Below, in pieces: positions 43,630 through 50,896 of a DNA stretch of 64,000 nucleotides. Position 1 is the stretch's first letter. Each line of letters begins with the position of its first letter. The stretch comes from Vreelandella stevensii S18214 (GTDB lineage Bacteria; Pseudomonadota; Gammaproteobacteria; Pseudomonadales; Halomonadaceae): positions 113,685 through 177,684 of the forward strand of contig NZ_AJTS01000023.1 in assembly GCF_000275725.1 (NCBI RefSeq), in the 5' to 3' direction. The translations under genes were made by a program, and so were the position numbers. The notes under the pieces are model-generated. The model did not search any database, was not told the DNA's origin, and saw nothing but the letters and a program-made list of their open reading frames with translations.

Positions 43630-44342
43630 AGCTCTCCTCCTTCGATAGTGGCACCCACCATGTCACCGTTGATGCCGTGAAATAAGCGCAGCAGCGCCTG
43701 ACGCACCAGCACGACCCACAAGGCCGTGGCCACCAGCCAGACCCACAGCCCCGGCATGAACAGTGCCCCGACCAGCAGCGGCAGCAGGGCCAGCACCACG
43801 TCTCTTCGGCCCAGCGACTGCTGCCAGCTAAAGGCCAGACCGCTGGGCTGGGCACAGGGCGTCAACACCAGCAGGGCCACCCCCGCCAGCCGACCCAGCG
43901 CGGGGGCCACCACCAGCCAGCCAAGCGGCGCCTGATAGTGCACCAGCGCCCATAGCAGCACCCCTTTCCAGGCCAGCAGAAACACCAGCGCCAGCATGCC
44001 AAAACTGCCCACCACCGGGTCTTTCATGATCTCCCATCGGCGGGCCACGGGCTGGTTGCTGCCCAGCGCATCGGCCAGGTCCATCACGCCATCCAGGTGC
44101 AGGCCACCGGAAATGGCCACCCACAGGCTAAGCAGTACCAGCGCCGTGATGGGCGATGGGGTTTGCCACTGGCCCAACAGCAGGGCGACACAGGCCAGCA
44201 GCGCTCCCACCATCAGGCCCACCAGCGGGTAGGCGCGAATGGCCCAGCGCCGGGTGGCCTGTGTCCAGGGGCAGGCAACGGGGATCGGCAGGCGCGTCAG
44301 AAACTGCAGCGCCAGCAGCATGCCGTACAGAGCGTGTTTCAT
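43581..44342 (-). CDS. cobS: Adenosylcobinamide-GDP ribazoletransferase (cobalamin synthase)
   Basis: A 253-residue polytopic membrane enzyme. The start MKHALYGMLLALQFLTRLPI and the DGVMDLADALGSNQPVARRW stretch (with the metal-binding DxxxD) plus MKDPVVGSFG are CobS/CobV hallmarks. It joins the activated corrinoid to alpha-ribazole(-5'-phosphate). Start ATG 44342 overlaps the cobU stop by 4 bp; the longer frame is a shadow of cobU. Confidence 0.93.
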   Translation of the reverse strand: MKHALYGMLLALQFLTRLPIPVACPWTQATRRWAIRAYPLVGLMVGALLACVALLLGQWQTPSPITALVLLSLWVAISGGLHLDGVMDLADALGSNQPVARRWEIMKDPVVGSFGMLALVFLLAWKGVLLWALVHYQAPLGWLVVAPALGRLAGVALLVLTPCAQPSGLAFSWQQSLGRRDVVLALLPLLVGALFMPGLWVWLVATALWVVLVRQALLRLFHGINGDMVGATIEGGELWLLVLMWSWWQFATV

Positions 44343-44887
44343 GGTGCGCCAGCCGCCTTCCATTCGATGGACTGCCCGGCCACCACCTCCACCACCCGGT
44401 CGGCCTGGGCCGCCAGCCAGCGGTGCAACCTTTGCAGGAATTCCACGTAGCGCCACACCTCTGCCGAGGCAGGCAGGGGCGCTTCGTTGAGATCGTTGGA
44501 GACCACCACCAGCGTCACCCCCCGGCGGCGGGCATCGTGAAGCGCACGCACCAACAGTGCAAAGGCTTCCGTTTCACTGACCGGGGCGGCGCCCTCCTGG
44601 GTATTGAACATCACCTGGCTGGCCCAGAGGGTCAGGCAGTCCAACAGGGCGGCATGGCCGTTGGGCACCTGGGCGACGGCCTGTTCGATGTTGAGCGGAG
44701 CTTCCAGGGTGACCCAGTGGTTGGCGCGGCGGGCCTGATGATGGCCTACCCGTTCGGCCATTTCGCTGTCGTAGATGTCGGCGGTGGCCACGTAGTAACA
44801 CGTCTTGCCGTCGGCGTACTGCTGAACACACTGCTCCGCCACCAGGCTCTTGCCCGACCGAGCCCCTCCACTAACAAAGACAATCAT
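44339..44887 (-). CDS. cobU: Adenosylcobinamide kinase/adenosylcobinamide-phosphate guanylyltransferase
   Basis: A 182-residue CobU/CobP. Walker A VSGGARSGKSLVAEQC (about 5-20), the guanylylated-His region DSEMAERVGHHQARRANHWV, and ALLDCLTLWASQVMFNTQE. The C-terminal part (VVSNDLNEAPLPASAEVWR and LQRLHRWLAAQADRVV) departs from the usual NEVGxGIVP motif, which appears instead in the short paralogue at 42587. Kinase and GMP transfer of cobinamide are expected from the pathway place. It overlaps cobS (4 bp) and cobD. Confidence 0.9.
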   Translation of the reverse strand: MIVFVSGGARSGKSLVAEQCVQQYADGKTCYYVATADIYDSEMAERVGHHQARRANHWVTLEAPLNIEQAVAQVPNGHAALLDCLTLWASQVMFNTQEGAAPVSETEAFALLVRALHDARRRGVTLVVVSNDLNEAPLPASAEVWRYVEFLQRLHRWLAAQADRVVEVVAGQSIEWKAAGAP

Positions 44888-45983
44888 TCAGCACCTTTGA
44901 CAACCGATCATTGGTCACACCATCGCGCAGTGCCAGCCTTAGCCAACCACCCTTCAGGCCAGCAAAACCATGGGTATGTCGCGCCAGCATACCTTGGTGA
45001 AGCAGGCGTTCAAGCAGCACGATACTGGAAATGCCCCGCTGCCGCTGGGCGGCCCCAGGCCGCACCAGATGAAAGCAGCTGTGGCTGGGCACCACCTCCA
45101 GCCCCAGCGCGGCCAGGGCAGCGCCCATGCGCGGCTGCTCACGGGCCAACCACTGGTGGGTACGCCGAGCAAAGTCCTCATCCGCCAGCAGCGGCGGCAC
45201 CAGTTCGGCGGCCAGATGATTGACGCTCCAGGGCGGTTGCTGCGCCTGAAGCTGGCCGATACGCCCCTCATCGGCCAGCACGTAGCCCAGCCGCAGGCCC
45301 GGCAGGGTAAAGAATTTGGTCATGGAGCGCAGCAGGATCAACGCCGGGTAGCGTTGGAGCAGCGGAGTCAGCGGTGCAGCCTCCAATGCAAGGTCAATAA
45401 AGGCTTCATCCACCACCAGCGAGGCCCCCGGTTTCAAGGCGTCCAGCAGCGCCTCGATAAGCGCCACGGGCAGCAGCGTGCCGGTGGGGTTGTTGGGGCG
45501 GCAAACGAACACAACATCAGCGCTGGCCGCCGCCTGCAGCAACGCGGCCGCGGGCGGGTCGAAGGTGCCCGGCAACAGGCCAAGCTCGCTGATGCGCACA
45601 CCGTGGGCGTTGCAGGCCCGGGCGTACTCGCCAAAGGTGGGGGTGACGATCAGCGCCTGCTGGCCAGCGTGGTGCGCCGCCGCCAGAAAGATGGCTTCCG
45701 CGCCACCATTGGTGAGCAGTACCTGCCCCGGCTCCACGCCTGCGTGTTCGGCAATCGCCTGCCTGGCGGCGCGGTAGTCCGGTTCGGGGTAGCGGCCCAG
45801 CCCAGCCAAGCGCTGGGCCAGGTAGCCGGTTACCCAGTCGGGCGGGCCCAGCGGGTTCAGGTTGGCGCTGATATCTTCCAGCGGGTGGTCGGCAGGCAGG
45901 CCAAAGCGCTGCAGCAGCGCGGCGGCCTGGCCACCGTGGCTTGGCCAATGGTCGAGGGGAAGGTTGCCGGGCTGGTCGCGCAT
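44871..45983 (-). CDS. cobD: L-threonine-O-3-phosphate decarboxylase (CobD/CobC-type PLP enzyme)
   Basis: A 370-residue fold-type I PLP enzyme. PLP-Lys region LILLRSMTKFFTLPGLRLGY (Lys in SMTK), VVFVCRPNNPTGTLLPV, SLVVDEAFIDLALE and FHLVRPGAAQRQRGISSIVL. It decarboxylates Thr-P to (R)-1-aminopropan-2-ol phosphate, the linker of the nucleotide loop. In Pseudomonas nomenclature it is cobC. Start ATG 45983 overlaps the cbiB stop by 1 base (TGATG); it overlaps cobU at its end by 17 bp. Confidence 0.9.
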   Translation of the reverse strand: MRDQPGNLPLDHWPSHGGQAAALLQRFGLPADHPLEDISANLNPLGPPDWVTGYLAQRLAGLGRYPEPDYRAARQAIAEHAGVEPGQVLLTNGGAEAIFLAAAHHAGQQALIVTPTFGEYARACNAHGVRISELGLLPGTFDPPAAALLQAAASADVVFVCRPNNPTGTLLPVALIEALLDALKPGASLVVDEAFIDLALEAAPLTPLLQRYPALILLRSMTKFFTLPGLRLGYVLADEGRIGQLQAQQPPWSVNHLAAELVPPLLADEDFARRTHQWLAREQPRMGAALAALGLEVVPSHSCFHLVRPGAAQRQRGISSIVLLERLLHQGMLARHTHGFAGLKGGWLRLALRDGVTNDRLSKVLNDCLC

Positions 45984-46990
45984 CACCCGGCCACCGTCGC
46001 CATCACGAGGCACAGCTGCAGGAAGAACAGCAGCAGGAAGAACATTAACCAGGCCCCGTGCATCAGCCAAATCGTGGTAGTGATGTGGCTGGCTTTCAGT
46101 AAATCATGGGCGGTGCCCAGCGTGGCCCGGTGTGATACTTGCCCCTGGTAGACGTTGGTGCCGCCCAACTGGACGCCCAGCAAATTCGCCACCATCGCCT
46201 CGGGCCAGCCCGCGTTGGGGCTTGGGTGGCGGGGTGCCTCGCGCCAGGTGGCCGCCAGGGCGCCTCGCCAGCGCAGAGGTGAGCGGTGAAACACCCCATA
46301 CAGCACGCCCGCCAGCCACAGGCACAGGGCGGTCAGCCGGGCAGGCAGCCAGTTGGCCAGGTCGTCCAGCCTGGCCGAGGCGTAGCCGAAGTCGCCGTAG
46401 CGTTCGTTCCGGTAGCCCACCATGGAGTCCAGCGTATTGACGGCCTTGTAGGCCAGCGCCAGCGGCGCGCCCCCCAGCAGCGCAAACAGCAGCGGCGAGG
46501 TAATGCCATCGACGGTGTTTTCCGCCACGGTTTCCACCGCGCCTCGGGTAATCTCGGCTTCATCCAGAGCCTGGGTATCACGCCCCACCACTCTGGAAAG
46601 CGCCTGCCGCGCGCCGGGCAAGTCGCCCTGCCGCAACGGGGCGGCAATGGCCCGCCCGGCATCCGCCAGCCCCTTGATGGCCAGCGTGGTGGCCAGCAGC
46701 CAAAGCTCGGCGGCCAGCCCCAGCCAGGGGTGCACCCACGACAACAGCGCAAGCCCCAGCCAGGCCACCGAAAAGGTGCCCAGCACCACCACCAGGGTAA
46801 GGCACCCGCCCAACAGGCGCCGCCGCCGGGGGCTGCCTTTGTTCCAGCGGTGCTCCAGGGCGCTAATCGCCTTGCCGATGATCACCACCGGGTGGGGCAG
46901 CGCGCGCGGGTCCCCCACGATCAAATCGATGACGATGGCCAGCGCGACCCATCCGGCCAGAGCGGGCAGGCTCAGCAAGTCGATGCTCAT
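45983..46990 (-). CDS. cbiB: Adenosylcobinamide-phosphate synthase
   Basis: A 335-residue membrane protein (CbiB, called CobD in the aerobic nomenclature) that joins aminopropanol (phosphate) to adenosylcobyric acid. Seen: GWVALAIVIDLIVGDPRALP HPVV (start), RDTQALDEAEITRGAVETVA, ENTVDGITSPLLFALLGG, and LDSMVGYRNERYGDFGYASA. Four or more transmembrane helices. Overlaps cobT by 4 bp. Confidence 0.93.
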   Translation of the reverse strand: MSIDLLSLPALAGWVALAIVIDLIVGDPRALPHPVVIIGKAISALEHRWNKGSPRRRRLLGGCLTLVVVLGTFSVAWLGLALLSWVHPWLGLAAELWLLATTLAIKGLADAGRAIAAPLRQGDLPGARQALSRVVGRDTQALDEAEITRGAVETVAENTVDGITSPLLFALLGGAPLALAYKAVNTLDSMVGYRNERYGDFGYASARLDDLANWLPARLTALCLWLAGVLYGVFHRSPLRWRGALAATWREAPRHPSPNAGWPEAMVANLLGVQLGGTNVYQGQVSHRATLGTAHDLLKASHITTTIWLMHGAWLMFFLLLFFLQLCLVMATVAG

Positions 46991-48078
46991 GGTGCCTTGC
47001 CACTCACCCCCGCCTGGGAGAACGTGGCCATGTCACTGAGCATGGCGGCAGCAGCCTGTAGCAGCGGGTAAGCCAGCGCCGCCCCACTGCCCTCGCCCAG
47101 GCGCATTTCCAGGGCCAGCAGCGGCTGCGCCGCCAGGGCTTCCAGCGCCAGGGCGTGGCCCGGCTCCGCCGAACGGTGGCCAAACACCAGGTAGTCGCGC
47201 AGTGCCGGGGCCATGCGGCAGGCGGTCAGGGCCGCCACCGTAGCAATGAAGCCATCCACCACGGCGGGCAGGCGGTAGGCCGCCGCCGCCAGGTACGCGC
47301 CCGCCATGGCGGCGATTTCCAGGCCGCCCAGCTTGCACAACACCTCCAGAGGGTCATCAGGATTCGCCTGGCGATTGGCCAGCGCCCGTTCGATGACCGC
47401 CGCCTTGTGGGCCTGCTGGGTGCTGTCGATGCCGGTGCCCGCCCCCACCACCTGGGCGGCAGGCACCCCTAGCAAGGCCGCCAGCATGGCGCTGCTGGCG
47501 GTGGTGTTGGCTATGCCCATTTCGCCCACGATGAGCCCATTGGCCCCCGCCTGTACGGCCCGCTCGACCGCTGCCATGCCGGCCTGCATGGCCTGGCGCG
47601 CGTCGTCCAGCGGCATGGCGTCGTGGTGCAGCATGTTGGCCGTGCCCGAACGCACGCGGGCATCGGTGGCTCCCGGCAGCGGTCGCGGCGACGCCACCCC
47701 GACATCCACCACGTCCACCCGAGCGCCCAGCTGGCGGGCAAACACGTTGATGGCCGCGCCCTGCTGAACGAAGTTGGCGACCATCTGCGCGGTCACCTCC
47801 TGGGGAAACGCCGACACGCTTTCAGCGGCCACGCCGTGGTCGGCGGCAAACACCACCACGGCGGGGCTATCCACCCGAGGGCGGGCGCTGCCCGTGATGG
47901 CGCTGAGCTGAATCGCCAGCGCTTCGAGCCTGCCCAGGCTGCCGGGCGGCTTGGTCAAAGTGTCGAGGTAGGCACGGGTGCGCTCAGCGGCGGCGGCATC
48001 GACGGGGCCGATGTCGGGCAGCCAGGGGTAAGCGGCAAGGGAATCAGAAGCGGCAGCAGAGGACGCGCAGGGAGGCAT
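46987..48078 (-). CDS. cobT: Nicotinate-nucleotide-dimethylbenzimidazole phosphoribosyltransferase
   Basis: A 363-residue CobT (aerobic name CobU) that activates 5,6-dimethylbenzimidazole to alpha-ribazole phosphate. N-terminal TLTKPPGSLGRLEALAIQLS, VVVFAADHGVAAESVSAFPQ, GANGLIVGEMGIANTTASSA and LVFGHRSAEPGHALALEAL, whose region holds the catalytic Glu. Start ATG 48078 has GGAG 6 bp upstream; the longer frame has no family similarity. First gene of the nucleotide-loop cluster, 110 bp from the efflux porin gene; no riboswitch was seen before it. Confidence 0.93.
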   Translation of the reverse strand: MPPCASSAAASDSLAAYPWLPDIGPVDAAAAERTRAYLDTLTKPPGSLGRLEALAIQLSAITGSARPRVDSPAVVVFAADHGVAAESVSAFPQEVTAQMVANFVQQGAAINVFARQLGARVDVVDVGVASPRPLPGATDARVRSGTANMLHHDAMPLDDARQAMQAGMAAVERAVQAGANGLIVGEMGIANTTASSAMLAALLGVPAAQVVGAGTGIDSTQQAHKAAVIERALANRQANPDDPLEVLCKLGGLEIAAMAGAYLAAAAYRLPAVVDGFIATVAALTACRMAPALRDYLVFGHRSAEPGHALALEALAAQPLLALEMRLGEGSGAALAYPLLQAAAAMLSDMATFSQAGVSGKAP

Positions 48079-48187
48079 GGCAGCTCCAGTGGCAGCAAAA
48101 CCAGAGATGAAGTGATCGCAAGCGCAGCATGGTAACAGATGCGGGCGGCCAGCGGAGCCGCCCGGGCTGTGGTTACCGTACCGGCAA

Positions 48188-49663
48188 TCAGTAAACGGGG
48201 GTTTCCTGCCAGCCACCGCCCAGCGCCTTGAACAGCGTCGCCGTGGCTGCCAGCTGCTCACGGCGCGCATCGGCCTGGGCCAAACGGGCCGAGAGCAGGT
48301 TGCGTTCGGCCTCCAGGCGCTCCAGCTGGCTTACCTGCCCCTGGTCGTACATCAGCACGGCCAGCTCCCGGGTGCGGGCAACGGCCTCCAGCTGTTCGTC
48401 GATGGCGGCCAGCCGTCGCTCGCTGAAGTCGTAGCTGTAGAGCGCATCGCGCACTTCGTTGAAGGCGGTCAGCACGGTCAGGCGATACTGCGCTTCGGCC
48501 TGTTCGGCCAGCGCTTCGGCGCTTTCCACCCCGGACTGGCTACGACCGAAGTCGAACAGCGGCCCCATCACCGAGGCCCCGACGCCCCAGGTGCGGGCCA
48601 CATCGCTGAACAGATCACTGGTGCTGGCGGCCGCAGTGCCCAAAAAGGAGCTGAGATTGAGCGACGGCAGGCGGTTGGCCTCGGCCACGCCGATCTGGGC
48701 GGTGGCCGCAATCAGCGCCGCTTCTGCCGAGCGAATATCGGGCCTGCGCTGGAGCATCGCCGACGGCATCACGGCAGGTATGCCCACCGGCTGGGCCAGG
48801 TCATCCAGCCGCGACGTGCCGGTGTCCAGGGTAGTCAGCAGCTCATCAGGGGACATGCCCACCAGCGTGCCCAGGGCCCCGCGCAGGGTTTCCACCTGCT
48901 GCTTGAGCGACGGCAGCTCTGCCTGCAGGTTGCGCCACTCGGCTTCGGCCTGGCGCAGTTCCAGTTCGCTGATGTCGCCATGCTCGAAGCGCAGCGCCTG
49001 AAGGCGATAGGTCTCCTGGTACGCGGCCAGGGTCTCTTCCATCAGCGCTTGCTGGGCTTCGGCACTTTTCAGGCTGACGTAGGTGGTGACCACGTCACCG
49101 ATCACGCCCAGCTCGGCGGCGTCTCTGGCAAACAGGCTCTCCTGCAGGGCGGCCATGGCCGCCGCGCGCTGGTTGGCCAGCCGCCCCCACAGGTCGATTT
49201 CATACTCCAGGCTGGCGGCCAGGGAGTACTGATTATTGGTGGAGGTCAGCAGCTCCTGCACGGGCTGAACATCGATGGGCAGCGCCGCCCCCGGGGTGCG
49301 CTCACGGTTGGCTTCGGCCTGATAGCCCACGGTGGGAAAGCGCTCGGCATCGGCAAACCCCAGCTGGGCCCGGGCCTCGCGAATGCGCGCCAACTGAATC
49401 GCCAGTTCGAGATTGTCTTCGCTGGCGCGCTCGACCAGCCGGTTCAGCGCCGGGTCTTCGAAGCGCTGCCACCAACGGTGCCAGTCGTCACGGGCCTGCT
49501 GCTCCAGAGTGATATGGGCAGGCCAACTCTCCGGCAGCTCGATGTCGGGCGTTTGATACTCCGGGCCGACCGCACAGCCTGCCAGCAGCAAGGCCAGCGC
49601 TGAGGCAGTGGTGAACGGTTTGAGGCGGGGGCCCCACGGGCGATTCCTGTGCACGCTGATCAT
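48188..49663 (-). CDS. RND efflux outer membrane lipoprotein (NodT/OprM family)
   Basis: A 491-residue TolC-type outer membrane factor. Lipoprotein signal with lipobox ALLLAGC, then GPEYQTPDIELPESW, the repeated coiled-coil helices (EAEWRNLQAELPSLKQQVET, VARTRELAVLMYDQGQVSQLE) and the turn motif GVGASVMGPLFDFGRSQSGV. Start set at ATG 49663, with AAGG 5 bp upstream. It is divergent from an RND adaptor and pump, an unusual but common-in-Pseudomonadota arrangement; together they would expel drugs or solvents. Substrate unknown. Confidence 0.88.
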   Translation of the reverse strand: MISVHRNRPWGPRLKPFTTASALALLLAGCAVGPEYQTPDIELPESWPAHITLEQQARDDWHRWWQRFEDPALNRLVERASEDNLELAIQLARIREARAQLGFADAERFPTVGYQAEANRERTPGAALPIDVQPVQELLTSTNNQYSLAASLEYEIDLWGRLANQRAAAMAALQESLFARDAAELGVIGDVVTTYVSLKSAEAQQALMEETLAAYQETYRLQALRFEHGDISELELRQAEAEWRNLQAELPSLKQQVETLRGALGTLVGMSPDELLTTLDTGTSRLDDLAQPVGIPAVMPSAMLQRRPDIRSAEAALIAATAQIGVAEANRLPSLNLSSFLGTAAASTSDLFSDVARTWGVGASVMGPLFDFGRSQSGVESAEALAEQAEAQYRLTVLTAFNEVRDALYSYDFSERRLAAIDEQLEAVARTRELAVLMYDQGQVSQLERLEAERNLLSARLAQADARREQLAATATLFKALGGGWQETPVY

Positions 49664-49734
49664 CCTTGCAGTTCGGGTGAATACCGATTTAGGGCGGCGT
49701 TTAACCAAACACCTGTTCGAAGTGGCTAAGAGTA

Positions 49735-49745
49735 CCTATTATAGG
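49735..49745. promoter_or_regulatory. Short palindrome in the divergent efflux control region
   Basis: CCTAT-T-ATAGG lies in the 148-bp region between the outer membrane factor (minus) and adaptor (plus) starts, within AT-rich promoter-like sequence (TATTATAGGAG). A local TetR- or MarR-type repressor might bind here, but no regulator gene is adjacent. Weak evidence. Confidence 0.25.
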
Positions 49746-49811
49746 AGACTAACGAAACAGGGGATACATCACACCACCGTGATCCCCCATTGACTTGCAG
49801 GGAGGCATTGA

Positions 49812-50888
49812 ATGAGGTTCATCCGCAAGGGGAAGTGGCTACCCACTCTGGCCGGGTTGCTGGCATGCGTGACGTTATTGGCAGGTTGCAGAGACGCCGA
49901 AGAGCCCCCCGAGCCTCCGGCTCAGGTGGTCAAACTGTTTGAGACCGGCCAGCAGCAGGCCTTTTCGGGCCGTCGTTTCGTGGGTCGCGTCGATGCCGTG
50001 AGCACCGTCAATCTGGCCTTTCAGGTGGGCGGGCGCCTGACCACCTTTCCAGCCGTACAGGGCACCACGCTGGCCAAAGGCGAGCTGATCGCCCAGCTCG
50101 ATCAAACCGATTACGCCTTGCAGGTGCGCGCCGCGGAAGCGGAATTGACCCAGGCCCGTCAGCATCTGCAGCGGCAGGAAAATCTGTATCGCCATAACGC
50201 CGTCTCCGCCTCGGTGCTGGAAGCGGCCCGCACTGATGCCGAGCTGGCCGCTACCCAGCTGGAGAGCGCCCGCCAGGAGCTGGCCTACACCTCATTGTAC
50301 GCGCCCTTTGATGCGCTGATTGCCCGCCGCCTGGTGGAAAACCACACCACGCTGCCGCCCAATGCCGAAGTCGTCCGTATTCAGGACATCTCGGAGCTGC
50401 GCATTCGCATCAACGTGCCCGAAGCGCTGATGCAGCATCTCGATGGCGAACACGGTTTCAACGCCGAAGCCGAGATCGCCACGCTGCCCGGCGAGCGCAT
50501 TGCGCTGGAGTACCGCGAACACATCACCGAGCCCGACGAGGTCGCCCAGACCTATCAGGTGGAGTTCGCGCCCGCCCAAGGCGAGCACCTGGTGGCGCTG
50601 CCCGGCACCACGGCCACCGTGTTCATCGAGCCCGCCGAGCGGCTGGTGTCCGGGGTGATGATGATTCCAGCCAGCGCCCTGGACACCACCGAGAGCGGTG
50701 ATTTTCGCGTGTGGGTCTACGACCCCGACGAGGGCACGGTATCGCCCCGGGAGGTCACCGTGGGTGAGCTGAGCGACGACGCCGTGATGCTGGTGGCAGG
50801 CGTTCAGCCTGGCGAGTCGATTGCGGCGGCCGGGGTACACCTGCTGCGCGACGGCATGCGCGTCAAACCGCTGGATAACGCCCTCTAG
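49812..50888 (+). CDS. RND efflux periplasmic adaptor (membrane fusion lipoprotein)
   Basis: A 358-residue MFP/HlyD-family adaptor. Lipobox LLACVTLLAGC, then the beta-barrel/lipoyl half (VNLAFQVGGRLTTFPAVQGT, KGELIAQLDQTDYALQVR), the hairpin (AEAELTQARQHLQRQENLYR, SASVLEAARTDAELAATQLE) and the returning lipoyl half (TSLYAPFDALIARRLVENHT). It links the pump to the outer membrane factor. The RND pump begins 8 bp downstream. Confidence 0.9.
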   Translation: MRFIRKGKWLPTLAGLLACVTLLAGCRDAEEPPEPPAQVVKLFETGQQQAFSGRRFVGRVDAVSTVNLAFQVGGRLTTFPAVQGTTLAKGELIAQLDQTDYALQVRAAEAELTQARQHLQRQENLYRHNAVSASVLEAARTDAELAATQLESARQELAYTSLYAPFDALIARRLVENHTTLPPNAEVVRIQDISELRIRINVPEALMQHLDGEHGFNAEAEIATLPGERIALEYREHITEPDEVAQTYQVEFAPAQGEHLVALPGTTATVFIEPAERLVSGVMMIPASALDTTESGDFRVWVYDPDEGTVSPREVTVGELSDDAVMLVAGVQPGESIAAAGVHLLRDGMRVKPLDNAL

Positions 50889-50896
50889 GAGCCGCC

